NCBI GenBank assembly: GCA_002398405.1
Contig: DGYN01000018.1
Location: 1 to 16,494, forward strand
DNA: 16,494 bases
DNA from: Caulobacteraceae bacterium UBA5005
Lineage (GTDB): Bacteria; Pseudomonadota; Alphaproteobacteria; Caulobacterales; Caulobacteraceae
Reading direction: 5' to 3'
Below are positions 5,937-14,254 of the stretch, piece after piece (position 1 is the first letter of the stretch; the number at the start of each line of letters is the position of its first letter). The position numbers and the translations under genes were made by a program. The notes beneath the pieces were generated by a model. That model made no database searches. It was not told where the DNA came from and saw only the letters and a list, made by a program, of their open reading frames with translations.

Positions 5937-6028
5937 TTTGTCATCCCGGAAGCGCGCAGCGCTGTCCGGGACCCAGGCGTATCGGCGCTCGCGAGGCTGG
6001 ATCCCGGCTCTTCGGCCGGGATGACAAA
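5937..6028. repeat. Nested inverted repeat between msrB and phaC
   Basis: The outer arms TTTGTCATCCCGG (5937-5949) and CCGGGATGACAAA (6016-6028) are perfect 13-bp complements. Inside, CCGGGACCCAG (5966-5976) pairs with CTGGATCCCGG (5997-6007) with one mismatch, and CCCGG/CCGGG at 6004-6020 offers a third fold. This TCATCCCGG-type element is a common dispersed intergenic repeat in alphaproteobacteria. It ends five bases before the phaC stop codon and could terminate both converging transcripts. Confidence 0.8.
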
Positions 6029-6033
6029 ACGGG

Positions 6034-7962
6034 CTAGCTCTTCACCTTCACGAAGCTCCCCGGCGCATCTTCCAAGGGCTTGAGCTTGCCCTTGGCGGGA
6101 TCGCGGGCCGGGACCTTGCCGCCGGATTTCGCCGACAGCCACTTGTCCCAATAATTCCACCAGGAGCCGGGGTGCTCGACCGCGCCCTCGATCCATTCCT
6201 CGACGGTGTCGGGCAGGGCCTCGTTGGTCCAGTGCTGATACTTCTTGGCGTCCGGGTGATTGATGACGCCGGCGATGTGGCCCGATCCGGCCATCAGGAA
6301 GGTGGTCGGCCCGCCGAACAGTTTCGCGCCGCGATAGACCGAGCGGTAGGGCGAGATGTGGTCGTCCTTTGACGACTGGATCATCACCGGGGCCTTGATC
6401 TTGCTCATGTCGAGCTTGACCCCGCCCATCTCCAGGTCGCCCCGCGCCAAGCGATTGCGGCCATAGAACTCTCGCAGATAGGTCAGGTGCAGGGTCTTGG
6501 GCATCCGCGTCTGGTCGGAGTTCCAGAACAGCAGATCGAAGGGCTTCGGCTCCTTGCCGAGAAGGTAGTTGTTGACGAAGAACGACCAGATCAGGTCGTT
6601 GGCCCGCAAGGAATTGAAGGTGTCGGCCATGTTCTGCGACGGCAGGAACCCGCCCTCGGCGTCCATGCGGCGCTCGACGTCGTCCACCCAATCATCGTTG
6701 GTGAAGAGCAGCAGGTCGCCAGCCTCGGTGAAGTCCTGCTGGGCGGCGAAGAAGGTGGCCGAATTGATCCGCTTGTCGCCCTTGGCGGCCATATGGGCGA
6801 GGCTGACCGACAGCAGCGTCCCGCCGATGCAGTAGCCGACGGTGTTCACCTTGTCCGTGCCGGCCTGTTCCATGACCTTGGCGGTGGCCTCATAGACCCC
6901 TTCAAACATGTAATCCTCGAAGGTCTTGGCGGCCTGATGCTCGTCCGGATTGACCCAGGAGGCGACGAAGACGCTGTAACCCTGGGCGGTCAGCCAGCGG
7001 ATCATCGAGTTCTCGACCCGCAGGTCGAGGATGTACCACTTGTTGATCCACGGCGGGAAAATCAGCAGGGGGATTTCGTGGACCTGCTCGGTGGCCGGGT
7101 CGAACTGCAATAGCTGCAGGATGTCGTTCTGGAAGATCACCTTTCCCGGCGCGGTCGCGATATTCTCGCCGACCTTGAACGGCGTGGAATCCGTCTGGCT
7201 GATAGAAAGCTGGCCGCCGCCCTTTTCCAGGTCGGCCGCGAAGTGCTCCATGCCGCGCACCAGGCTCTCGCCCTTGGTGGCGATGACTTCGCGCAGGGCC
7301 GCCGGGTTGGAGAGCAGGAAGTTCGACGGCGAAAAGGCGTCAGTCAGCATTTTGGTGACGAACTCGACCCGCCGTTTGGTCATCGGCTCGACGTTCTCAA
7401 CGTCCGACACCAGGGTCGTCAGCCAGTTTGAGGTCAAGAGGTAGGACTGCTTCATCACATCGAAGACCGGCTCGCTGGTCCATTCGGGATCGTTGAAGCG
7501 CTTGTCGCCGCGTGGCGGCTCAACCACTGCGCGGGGCTCGGCGCCCGCCAACCGCTCCGTCGCCGCCTGCCAAAGATCGAGATAGCCGGAAAACAGGTTC
7601 GCCTGCGCGCGCAACAACTTGTCCGGCTGGGCGGCGAGCTTGCCCATCACCTCGGTCAGCGCCGGGGTGACATGGAAGGGATCGGGATTGAGGGCAGGGG
7701 GCCGTTCGGCCTGGCGCAGGGCGGCTTCGGCGATCGCGCCCTGGGCGGTGACCGCGGCGCGGGCGAGATTGCTGGAAAGCTTTTCGATCATCTCCCGCTG
7801 CTCCGGCGGCAGCATGGACACCGCTTCCGCATAGGAGAGGGTGGAGGCATCGATGGAGGGGGGCGCTTCGGGTTTCGGAGCGGCGGCGGCCGGTTTGGCC
7901 GTCTTCGCCGCCGGCTTTTTGGCGGTTTTCTTCTTGGATTTCGGCGCCGGGCCGTCGGCCAT
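6034..7962 (-). CDS. phaC: Class I poly(3-hydroxyalkanoate) synthase
   Basis: PhaC polymerises (R)-3-hydroxyacyl-CoA into polyester storage granules. The 642-residue protein has an N-terminal PhaC domain (about 90-270) and a C-terminal alpha/beta-hydrolase domain. The triad is C378 in the lipase-like box GYCIGG, D534 in SSKDDHISP and H562 in SGHIAGVINH; the 28-residue D-H spacing matches characterised class I enzymes. Length and absence of a phaE or phaR partner also indicate class I. The first 35 or so residues form a Lys/Ala/Pro-rich tail (PKSKKKTAKKPAAKTAKP). The frame stays open far upstream, but AGGGAG six bases before the ATG at 7962 fixes this start. No phaA, phaB, phasin or depolymerase gene is nearby. 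It is divergent from the lipoprotein gene at 8071. Confidence 0.96.
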   Translation of the reverse strand: MADGPAPKSKKKTAKKPAAKTAKPAAAAPKPEAPPSIDASTLSYAEAVSMLPPEQREMIEKLSSNLARAAVTAQGAIAEAALRQAERPPALNPDPFHVTPALTEVMGKLAAQPDKLLRAQANLFSGYLDLWQAATERLAGAEPRAVVEPPRGDKRFNDPEWTSEPVFDVMKQSYLLTSNWLTTLVSDVENVEPMTKRRVEFVTKMLTDAFSPSNFLLSNPAALREVIATKGESLVRGMEHFAADLEKGGGQLSISQTDSTPFKVGENIATAPGKVIFQNDILQLLQFDPATEQVHEIPLLIFPPWINKWYILDLRVENSMIRWLTAQGYSVFVASWVNPDEHQAAKTFEDYMFEGVYEATAKVMEQAGTDKVNTVGYCIGGTLLSVSLAHMAAKGDKRINSATFFAAQQDFTEAGDLLLFTNDDWVDDVERRMDAEGGFLPSQNMADTFNSLRANDLIWSFFVNNYLLGKEPKPFDLLFWNSDQTRMPKTLHLTYLREFYGRNRLARGDLEMGGVKLDMSKIKAPVMIQSSKDDHISPYRSVYRGAKLFGGPTTFLMAGSGHIAGVINHPDAKKYQHWTNEALPDTVEEWIEGAVEHPGSWWNYWDKWLSAKSGGKVPARDPAKGKLKPLEDAPGSFVKVKS

Positions 7963-7979
7963 GGAGTGCTCCCTAAGCG

Positions 7980-8001
7980 AGCCGGGATCACCACCCCGGC
8001 T
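7980..8001 (-). promoter_or_regulatory. Hairpin in the phaC leader
   Basis: AGCCGGG (7980-7986) and CCCGGCT (7995-8001) are perfect complements around an eight-base loop. The hairpin lies five bases upstream of the phaC AGGGAG site (7969-7974), so it would sit in the 5' untranslated region of phaC. It may affect translation or mRNA stability; no regulator is evident. Confidence 0.35.
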
Positions 8002-8070
8002 TTCTATTGGCCCGATCATGTCATAAGACCAGCCGCAAGTTGCAATCAAAGTGCTGGTGATTTTCCGCCC

Positions 8071-8517
8071 ATGGCAAGGCGAAGCGAAAAGCGGGTCGGT
8101 TTGTTCCTCGCAGGGCTGTGCCTGGCGGGCGCGGGCGGCTGCACGAACCTCGCTTCCTTCGAGACCGGCGCCCTGCCGGTGGCCGACGGATCGCCCGTCG
8201 CCCTGGCCGTGAGAGACGCGGTCCGCAACCCCGGCCCCATCCCCAGCTTCGCCAATGTGCCAAAGGCGGCAGAGGACGCGCTGAATGCTCCGGCCCGCGC
8301 CGAAGCCGAGCGGCTGGCTAGTGCGCAGGTGGACGCCGTGCGCCGCCAGATCGCCGCCATGCCCCCCATCGACCCCGCCGCGACCACCGCCTTTGCGGCC
8401 CGCAGCCGCTCGATTTTCGCCGGCCAGGAGCCTCCGACCGACGCCGAACGCGCCGAAGCGGAAGCCTTCGCCCGGGCAGCCCGCGCACGAGCTACGCCGC
8501 CTCCGCCGCCCAGATAG
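8071..8517 (+). CDS. Small predicted lipoprotein of unknown function
   Basis: The product has 148 residues and I do not recognise it. The N-terminus is basic (MARRSEKR), followed by a hydrophobic core and AGGC with C24 as the likely lipidated cysteine; the lipobox is weak at -3 (Ala instead of Leu). The mature part is Ala-rich, with a PGPIPSFANVP segment near residues 66-76, a predicted charged helix (about 78-105, rich in Ala, Glu and Arg), and a Pro-rich end (TPPPPPR). The open frame extends upstream antisense to phaC, but that part is a shadow, and GGTGA upstream of the ATG at 8071 is an adequate ribosome site. It lies between divergent phaC and same-strand alaC. An envelope role is an inference from the signal only. 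Confidence 0.75.
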   Translation: MARRSEKRVGLFLAGLCLAGAGGCTNLASFETGALPVADGSPVALAVRDAVRNPGPIPSFANVPKAAEDALNAPARAEAERLASAQVDAVRRQIAAMPPIDPAATTAFAARSRSIFAGQEPPTDAERAEAEAFARAARARATPPPPPR

Positions 8518-8550
8518 GCGCCGGAGGCCGAAATCGTCTGCTCGCTTCGC

Positions 8551-8580
8551 TTGGAATTTGAGCCCCTGACGGGCTATCCA
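8551..8580 (+). promoter_or_regulatory. Weak candidate promoter of the alaC-hom-glpX-recJ run
   Basis: TTGGAA (8551-8556), 18 bp, and TATCCA (8575-8580, within GCTATCCA) could be -35 and -10 boxes about 50 bases before alaC. Both are imperfect. A promoter is expected here because the lipoprotein stop is 111 bases before alaC. Confidence 0.28.
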
Positions 8581-8628
8581 TGCGCCCAAGAAATTTATCG
8601 CATCGGCCCCGAGGGAGGGGCCACCGCC

Positions 8629-9852
8629 ATGACACACGAGTTTCACCGTATCCGACGCCTGCCTCCGTACGTCTTCGAGGAGGTCAACAAGCTCAAGGCC
8701 AAGCTGCGCGGCCAGGGCGTCGACATCATCGACTTCGGCATGGGCAACCCCGACATGCCGACCCCCAAGCATATCGTCGACAAACTGATCGAGACCGCCC
8801 GCGATCCCAAGGCCGGGCGCTATTCTGTCTCCAAGGGCATTATCGGCCTGCGCCGCGCCATGGCCGGCTATTACGACCGCCGTTTCGGCGTGAAGCTGAA
8901 CCCTGACACCGAGGTGATTGCCACCATGGGGTCAAAGGAGGGCTTCGCCAACCTCGCCCAGGCCCTGACCGCGCCTGGCGACACGGTGATCTGTCCCAAC
9001 CCGGCCTATCCGATCCACGCCTATGGTTTCATCATGGCGGGCGGTGTGATCCGCCACGTCCCTGCCCTGACGCCGGAGGAGTACCTGTCGGGCATCTCCA
9101 AGGCCATGAAGCACTCGGCGCCGCCGCCGAGCGTCCTGATCGTTTCCTACCCGTCTAACCCGACGGCCCACTGGGTCGATCTGGATTTCTACAAGGATGT
9201 CATCAAGCTGGCGAAACAGCATGACCTGCTGGTGCTGTCGGACATCGCCTATTCAGAGATCTATTTCGACAACAACCCGCCGCCCTCGATCCTGCAGGTG
9301 GAGGGCGCCAAGGATATCGCGGTCGAGGTCAACAGCCTCTCCAAGACCTACGCCATGGCCGGCTGGCGGGTCGGCATGGTGGTTGGCAATTCGCGGATCT
9401 GCGCGGCGCTGGCGCGGGTGAAATCCTACCTCGACTACGGCGCGTTCACTCCGATCCAGGTGGCGGCCGCCGCCGCCCTGAACGGGCCGCAGGACTGCGT
9501 CGAGGAAATCCGCGGCATCTATAAGGGCCGCCGCGACGCCCTGATCTCATCCATGAAGCTGGCCGGGTGGGACATCCCCAGCCCGCCCGCCTCGATGTTC
9601 GCCTGGTCGCCGATCCCGGAACAGTACAAGGAGGCCGGCAGCCTCTTATTCTCCAAGCTCCTGATGGAAGAGGCCGGCGTCGCCGTCGCGCCCGGCGTCG
9701 GGTTTGGCGAATACGGCGAGGGCTATGTGCGCATCGGCCTGGTGGAAAACGAGCAGCGTATCCGCCAGGCGGCGCGCAATGTGAGGAAGTTCCTCGACCA
9801 GTCGGGCCAGATCCTGTCAAAGGCCCGCGACCAGATGCCGGAGCCCGCCTGA
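8629..9852 (+). CDS. alaC: AlaC-type PLP-dependent aminotransferase (alanine transaminase)
   Basis: This is a class I/II (fold type I) aminotransferase of 407 residues. It closely follows E. coli AlaC, a glutamate-pyruvate aminotransferase that makes alanine: RRLPPYVFEEVNKLK at the start, DIIDFGMGNPD, MGSKEGFANL, PNPAYPIHAYGF, SYPSNPTA, and the PLP-binding lysine K239 in SLSKTYAMAGWRVG. KSYLDYGAFTPIQVAA and PGVGFGEYGEGYVRIGL complete the active site. Databases often label relatives as LL-diaminopimelate or aspartate aminotransferase, so the substrate is not certain. The frame opens at 8551, but GGGAGGGG before the ATG at 8629 and the E. coli alignment favour that start. Its stop is one base from the hom start. 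Confidence 0.9.
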   Translation: MTHEFHRIRRLPPYVFEEVNKLKAKLRGQGVDIIDFGMGNPDMPTPKHIVDKLIETARDPKAGRYSVSKGIIGLRRAMAGYYDRRFGVKLNPDTEVIATMGSKEGFANLAQALTAPGDTVICPNPAYPIHAYGFIMAGGVIRHVPALTPEEYLSGISKAMKHSAPPPSVLIVSYPSNPTAHWVDLDFYKDVIKLAKQHDLLVLSDIAYSEIYFDNNPPPSILQVEGAKDIAVEVNSLSKTYAMAGWRVGMVVGNSRICAALARVKSYLDYGAFTPIQVAAAAALNGPQDCVEEIRGIYKGRRDALISSMKLAGWDIPSPPASMFAWSPIPEQYKEAGSLLFSKLLMEEAGVAVAPGVGFGEYGEGYVRIGLVENEQRIRQAARNVRKFLDQSGQILSKARDQMPEPA

Positions 9853-9853
9853 C

Positions 9854-11140
9854 ATGTCCCGCACCTGGAAGATCGGCATCGCCGGGCTCGGCACCGTCGG
9901 CGGCGGCCTGGTGGAGTTCCTCGCCGCACGCCCCGGGTTCGCGCCGCAAGGCGGTACGGCGGTGGTCACCGGCGTCTCGGCCCGCTCGCGCTCGCGCCCG
10001 CGCGCGTTCGATATCAGCAAGTTCGCCTGGTTCGACGATCCGGTGGAACTGGCCAAGTCGCCGGACACCGAGATCTTCGTCGAACTGATCGGCGGCTCGG
10101 ACGGCCCGGCCAAGGCCTCGGTCGAGGCGGCGCTGAAGCTTGGCAAGCCCGTGGTCACCGCCAACAAGGCCCTGATCGCTGAACACGGCGCTGAACTCGC
10201 GGCCCTGGCCGAAGCCAACAACGCGCCTCTGCTGTTCGAGGCCGCCGTCATGGGCGGCACTCCGGCGGTGAAGGTGCTGCGCGAGGCCCTGGTCGGCGAC
10301 GAGATTGTGTCGGTGGCCGGCATTCTCAACGGCACTTGCAACTACATCGTCTCGGAGATGGAGGCCCACGAGCGCGACTTTTCCGACGTGCTCGCCGAAG
10401 CCCAGGCCAAGGGATACGCCGAGGCCGACCCGACCATGGACGTCGGCGGGTTCGACGCCGCGCACAAGGTGACCATCCTGGCGGCCCTGGCGTTCGGTTG
10501 CGCCCCCAACTATGCCGCCGCCGAGATCGAGGGCGTCGAAAAGATCGGCCTCCTCGACATCCAGCTCGCCAAGCTTCTGGGCTACCGCATCCGTCTGACG
10601 GCGTCGGCCACCCGCACGCCGGACGGGATTTCGGTGCGGGTCCACCCGACGCTTTGCCCGCTCAGCCACCCGCTCGCCCAGACCGTGGGGCCGACCAACG
10701 CCCTGTTCATCCAGGGCACCCGCATCGCCCGCATCTTCCTGCAGGGTCCCGGCGCGGGCGCTGGCCCCACCGCCGCCGCCGCCGCCGCTGACATCGCTGA
10801 TGTCATGACCGGCGCCGTGCGTCCCGTCTTCCAGGTCCCGGCCGCGAGCCTCAAGCCGCCGTCGGCCATCGACGCCTCAAAGCGGGTGGGCGAGGTCTAC
10901 ATCCGGCTGATGGTCAAGGATGAGCCGGGGGTGCTGGCCGCCGTCACCGAGATCCTGGCCGAGGAGGGCGTCTCCATCGACAGCTTCCTGCAGCGGCCCG
11001 TGGAGGACGGGGGCGCCGTGCCCATCGTGCTCACGACCCACGAGACCGTGGAGACCGCGGTGCGCAAGGTCGCCGAACGCCTGGCGGCTTTGCCGGAGGT
11101 CCTAGAGCCGCCGCGCATCATCCGTATCGCGGGCGCATAA
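9854..11140 (+). CDS. hom: Homoserine dehydrogenase
   Basis: Hom reduces aspartate semialdehyde to homoserine, the branch point to threonine and methionine. It has 428 residues in three parts: an N-terminal NAD(P)-binding domain with GLGTVGGG (residues 11-18), a catalytic domain with the signature AGILNGTCNYIVSEM and the ADPTMDVGGFDAAHK segment holding the active-site acid and lysine, and a C-terminal ACT domain from about residue 348 (VYIRLMVKDEPGVLAAV), which usually mediates threonine feedback inhibition. GGAG inside the end of alaC, nine bases before the ATG, and the one-base gap indicate translational coupling. No aspartate kinase is fused or adjacent. hom next to an AlaC-type gene and glpX is a recurrent alphaproteobacterial arrangement. 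Confidence 0.97.
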   Translation: MSRTWKIGIAGLGTVGGGLVEFLAARPGFAPQGGTAVVTGVSARSRSRPRAFDISKFAWFDDPVELAKSPDTEIFVELIGGSDGPAKASVEAALKLGKPVVTANKALIAEHGAELAALAEANNAPLLFEAAVMGGTPAVKVLREALVGDEIVSVAGILNGTCNYIVSEMEAHERDFSDVLAEAQAKGYAEADPTMDVGGFDAAHKVTILAALAFGCAPNYAAAEIEGVEKIGLLDIQLAKLLGYRIRLTASATRTPDGISVRVHPTLCPLSHPLAQTVGPTNALFIQGTRIARIFLQGPGAGAGPTAAAAAADIADVMTGAVRPVFQVPAASLKPPSAIDASKRVGEVYIRLMVKDEPGVLAAVTEILAEEGVSIDSFLQRPVEDGGAVPIVLTTHETVETAVRKVAERLAALPEVLEPPRIIRIAGA

Positions 11141-11182
11141 GAATCCACCAATAAGCCAGCCTCCAGGGGGAGACTAAAGACC

Positions 11183-12139
11183 ATGGCCACTCAGACCGAT
11201 TTTGACCGCACACTGCTGCTGGAGGCCGTGCGCGTTACCGAGGCGGCCGCCATCGCCGCCTGGAGCCTGGTGGGCCGCGGCCACGAGAAGCAAGCCGACC
11301 AGGTCGCCGTCGACGCCATGCGCAATGCGCTCAACAGGCTCGACATCAATGGCGTCATCGCCATCGGCGAGGGCGAGCGCGACGAAGCGCCCATGCTCTA
11401 CATCGGCGAAAAGGTCGGCACCGGCAAAGGCCCGCGCATCGATATCGCGCTCGACCCCCTGGAAGGCACGACCCTGACCGCCAAGGCCATGTCCAACGCC
11501 CTGACCGTCATGGCCTGGGCCCCGGCCGGAACGTTTCTGCACGCGCCCGACACCTATATGGACAAGATCGCCTGCGGGCCGGGCTATCCTCCCGGTTCGA
11601 TCGATCTCGACAAGTCTCCCGCCGACAATGTGCGCGCTCTGGCCGCCCACAAGGGCGTCGACACCAGCCAGATCACCGTCTGCGTCCTCGACCGGCCGCG
11701 CCACGCAGACCTCATCGAGTCCCTACGCAGCGTCAACGCCCGGGTCTATCTGATCACCGACGGCGATGTGGCTGGGGTGATCCACACCACCGATCCGGTC
11801 ACCGGCATCGATATGTACATGGGGCAGGGCGGGGCGCCGGAGGGCGTTCTGGCCTGCGCCGCGCTGAAATGCGTCGGCGGCCAGTTCCAGGGCCGGCTCG
11901 TGTTCCGCAACGCCGACGAAAAGGCCCGTGCCTCGCGAATCGGCATCACCGACTACGGCCGCAAGTACGACCTGGACGACATCGTCAGGGGCGAGGCCAT
12001 CTTCGCCGCCACCGGCGTCACCAAGGGCGCGATGCTGGATGGGGTGCGGCAGGAGGGGGGCTTTGTCTTCACCCACTCCATCGTCATGGCCTCGTGGAGC
12101 TGCACCATCCGCGAAGTGCGGATGAAGAAGAAGCTCTAG
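11183..12139 (+). CDS. glpX: Class II fructose-1,6-bisphosphatase GlpX
   Basis: GlpX removes the 1-phosphate of fructose-1,6-bisphosphate in gluconeogenesis and, in some alphaproteobacteria, also serves sedoheptulose-1,7-bisphosphate. It has 318 residues. The metal and phosphate site is visible as IAIGEGERDEAPML (about 58-70) and D91-P-L-E-G-T96, the signature of lithium-sensitive phosphatases. MGQGGAPEGVLA and the closing GGFVFTHSIVMASWS are typical of GlpX. GGGGGAG before the ATG is a strong ribosome site. It lies 42 bases after hom and 27 bases before recJ with no terminator in either gap, so it is probably part of the same transcript. Confidence 0.97.
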   Translation: MATQTDFDRTLLLEAVRVTEAAAIAAWSLVGRGHEKQADQVAVDAMRNALNRLDINGVIAIGEGERDEAPMLYIGEKVGTGKGPRIDIALDPLEGTTLTAKAMSNALTVMAWAPAGTFLHAPDTYMDKIACGPGYPPGSIDLDKSPADNVRALAAHKGVDTSQITVCVLDRPRHADLIESLRSVNARVYLITDGDVAGVIHTTDPVTGIDMYMGQGGAPEGVLACAALKCVGGQFQGRLVFRNADEKARASRIGITDYGRKYDLDDIVRGEAIFAATGVTKGAMLDGVRQEGGFVFTHSIVMASWSCTIREVRMKKKL

Positions 12140-12166
12140 CCGGGGAATCGCCCGAGGATGGACGCC

Positions 12167-13966
12167 ATGGCCGACGGCGGCGTTCCCATTCAAGATCACT
12201 TCCTCGGCGTCTCCTCGTCCCTGACCGGCCGGGCCTGGCGCCTGCGCCCGGCCGAGGACGCGGTGGTCCGCGACCACATGCTGCGGCTCTCCCTCTCCGA
12301 ACCCATCGCCCGGGCGTTAGCCTCGCGCGGGGTGGTGGATGGCGCGACCTATCTGGCGCCGACGCTGAAGGCCCTGTTTCCCGATCCCTCCTGCTTCATG
12401 GACATGGACAAGGCCGCCATGATCCTTATCGACGCTCTGGAGGCCGACGCCAACGTCGTAGTCTTCGCTGACTACGACGTCGATGGGGCGTCCAGCGCCG
12501 CCCAGCTGGTCCGCTGGTTCCGGCATATGGGCAAGGAAATTTCCATCTACATCCCCGACCGCGTGCTCGAGGGCTATGGACCGAGCCCCGCGGCCTTCCG
12601 GCGCCTGGCCTCCGAAGGCGCCGAGTTGGTCGTCACCATGGACTGCGGCGCGGCCGCCTATGACGCCATCGCGGCGGCCGGCGAGATCGGACTGGAGGTC
12701 GTGGTCATCGACCACCACCTGATGCGCGAGGATCCTCCCGCGGCGGCGGCCGTGGTCAATCCCAACCGGCCGGGCTGCGGCTCGGGGCAGGGGGTGCTGG
12801 CGGCGGCGGGGGTGACCTTTGTCCTCCTGGCCGCGCTTAATCGCGAGGCGCGGGCCCGGGGCCTCTTCGAGGAGCGGCCGGAGCCCAACCTCACCCAATG
12901 GCTCGACCTCGCGGCGCTCGGCGCCATTTGCGATGTCACCCAGCTCACCGGCTTCAACCGCGCCATCACCGCCCAGGGCTTGAAGGTGATGTCCTCCTGG
13001 CAGAACCCGGGCCTCAAGGCCCTGCTCGAGGTGGCGGGCGCCCAGGGTCCGGCCACCACCTTCCATGCGGGCTTTATCCTGGGGCCCCGGATCAACGCCG
13101 GTGGCCGGATCGGTCGCTCGGACCTGGGCGCGTCCTTGCTCTCCACCGACGATCCGGAGGAGGCGAGGGCGCTGGCGCAGGAGCTCGACGCCCTCAACGC
13201 CGCCCGCAAGGACATCGAAAAGGCGGTGATCGACGAGGCTGTCGCCCTGATCGAGAAACAGACCAACCTCGACCCGGACGAGCCTGTGCTGGTGGTCGCC
13301 GCCGACGGCTGGCATCCGGGCGTCATCGGCATCGTCGCCGGGCGCCTGCGCGAGCGGTACCGCAAGCCCGCCCTGGTCATCGGCATCGACCGGGCGGCCA
13401 ATGTCGGCAAGGGCTCGGGCCGCTCGCAGCCGGGGGTCAATCTGGGCCGGGCGGTGCAGGCGGCTTTTGAAGAGGGGCTGCTGCTGGCCGGAGGCGGTCA
13501 CGCCATGGCGGCGGGCCTGTCGGTGCGGCCCGATCTTATCCCCGAACTTCTCGTCTTTCTGAGCGAGCTCCTGCGCTCTGAACAGGCCATCGCGGCCGCG
13601 GAGGACGCCGTGGAGATCGACGCCCTGGTCTCGGCGGCGGGGGCGACCCGCGCCCTCCTCGAAGATTTCCAGCGCCTGGCGCCCTTCGGACCGGGCAATC
13701 CCGAGCCGATGTTCGCACTCTCCGGCGTGCGGGTGGAGCAGGCCATGGCCCTGAAGGGCGGACATGTCCGCTGTTTCCTGGCCGACGCCAGCGGCCAGCG
13801 TTTGCGCGCCGTCGCCTGGAGATCTGAGGAAACCGCGCTGGGACAACGGCTTTTGGCGGGGGGCGGAGGGCTGGACGTGGCCGGAAAACTGCGTCCTGAT
13901 GACTGGAACGGCCGCCGCGGGGTCGAGCTGGAAATCGAGGACGCCTCCGACCCGCGCAGGGTCTGA
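12167..13966 (+). CDS. recJ: Single-stranded-DNA-specific exonuclease RecJ
   Basis: RecJ digests single-stranded DNA 5' to 3' in recombinational and mismatch repair. The 599-residue protein has the DHH phosphoesterase core with D102-Y-D-V-D-G107, VTMDCGAAAYDAI, D182-H-H184, and the DHHA1 motif GGGHAMAAG (H445), and a C-terminal OB-fold (about 490-599, with FQRLAPFGPGNPEPMF and VRCFLAD). GPRINAGGRIGRSDLGA is a RecJ family marker. Two starts are possible: the ATG at 12158 preceded by GGGGA, and the ATG at 12167 with GAGGA eight bases upstream. I chose 12167; the difference is three residues. The long minus-strand frame across this gene is a shadow. Confidence 0.97.
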   Translation: MADGGVPIQDHFLGVSSSLTGRAWRLRPAEDAVVRDHMLRLSLSEPIARALASRGVVDGATYLAPTLKALFPDPSCFMDMDKAAMILIDALEADANVVVFADYDVDGASSAAQLVRWFRHMGKEISIYIPDRVLEGYGPSPAAFRRLASEGAELVVTMDCGAAAYDAIAAAGEIGLEVVVIDHHLMREDPPAAAAVVNPNRPGCGSGQGVLAAAGVTFVLLAALNREARARGLFEERPEPNLTQWLDLAALGAICDVTQLTGFNRAITAQGLKVMSSWQNPGLKALLEVAGAQGPATTFHAGFILGPRINAGGRIGRSDLGASLLSTDDPEEARALAQELDALNAARKDIEKAVIDEAVALIEKQTNLDPDEPVLVVAADGWHPGVIGIVAGRLRERYRKPALVIGIDRAANVGKGSGRSQPGVNLGRAVQAAFEEGLLLAGGGHAMAAGLSVRPDLIPELLVFLSELLRSEQAIAAAEDAVEIDALVSAAGATRALLEDFQRLAPFGPGNPEPMFALSGVRVEQAMALKGGHVRCFLADASGQRLRAVAWRSEETALGQRLLAGGGGLDVAGKLRPDDWNGRRGVELEIEDASDPRRV

Positions 13967-13986
13967 CATCCTTGTTCCGAGCGCCC

Positions 13987-14015
13987 TTGCGAAGCGCTGG
14001 GAAGCTGGCTATATC
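13987..14015 (+). promoter_or_regulatory. Promoter of tRNA-Glu
   Basis: TTGCGA (13987-13992) and TATATC (14010-14015) are 17 bp apart, and the -10 lies in GCTATATC, a full match to the Caulobacter SigA -10 consensus GCTAnAWC. The start would fall near 14022, about 13 bases before the tRNA. The layout mirrors the candidate tRNA-Pro promoter at 45-73. Confidence 0.65.
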
Positions 14016-14034
14016 GCGCTTCCTTCCGGCCCGT

Positions 14035-14109
14035 GGTCCCTTCGTCTATCGGTTAGGACACCAGATTTTCAATCTGGGAAGAGGGGTTCGACTCCCCTAG
14101 GGACTGCCA
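14035..14109 (+). tRNA. tRNA-Glu (anticodon UUC)
   Basis: A complete 75-nt cloverleaf with encoded CCA. The acceptor GGTCCCT (14035-14041) pairs with AGGGACT (14099-14105), giving a G-U first pair, followed by discriminator G and CCA. The anticodon stem CCAGA/TCTGG holds loop TTTTCAA with TTC at 14068-14070. The T arm is GGGG, GTTCGAC, CCCC. It decodes GAA and GAG and lies 68 bases after recJ. Confidence 0.97.
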
Positions 14110-14141
14110 CCGGACAACTCCCGATTGAATCGTCCAAAGGG

Positions 14142-14167
14142 CTTTTCACGCGACTTCGCGTGAAAAG
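14142..14167. repeat. Perfect 11-bp hairpin after tRNA-Glu
   Basis: CTTTTCACGCG (14142-14152) and CGCGTGAAAAG (14157-14167) are exact complements around an ACTT loop, 32 bases past the tRNA. No T-tract follows, so it is not a classical terminator. It resembles in size and loop length the hairpin at 212-237 behind tRNA-Pro. Confidence 0.65.
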
Positions 14168-14179
14168 AGAAGTTGACGA

Positions 14180-14208
14180 CTGACCATTTGCCAGAACAGT
14201 GTTATAAC
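14180..14208 (+). promoter_or_regulatory. Candidate promoter of the cold-shock-domain gene
   Basis: CTGACC (14180-14185) and TATAAC (14203-14208) are 17 bp apart. The -10 is good and the -35 mediocre; a better -35 (TTGACG at 14173) is 24 bp from the same -10, too far. The start would be near 14215, giving a leader of about 40 bases. Confidence 0.4.
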
Positions 14209-14254
14209 CGGCGTTCGCCCATCGGGATTATATGGGGGCGGACCAGAGGGGCAG

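Noticed and set aside
5015..6691. 558-codon minus-strand frame
   Set aside because: It is antisense to the response regulator and msrB and out of frame over phaC; its composition (Arg/Gly/Ala) is that of a GC-rich shadow.
7963..8772. Upstream extension of the phaC frame (912 codons in all)
   Set aside because: It overlaps the lipoprotein and alaC start in antisense, and AGGGAG marks the phaC start at 7962.
8629..9852. LL-diaminopimelate aminotransferase
   Set aside because: Motif order and wording follow AlaC much more closely, and no diaminopimelate gene is nearby; substrate remains unproven.
9446..10669. 407-codon minus-strand frame across alaC and hom
   Set aside because: It spans the junction of two clear plus-strand genes and shows no domain.
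12317..13969. 550-codon minus-strand frame across recJ
   Set aside because: RecJ motifs are intact on the plus strand; the antisense product has no recognisable domain and typical shadow composition.
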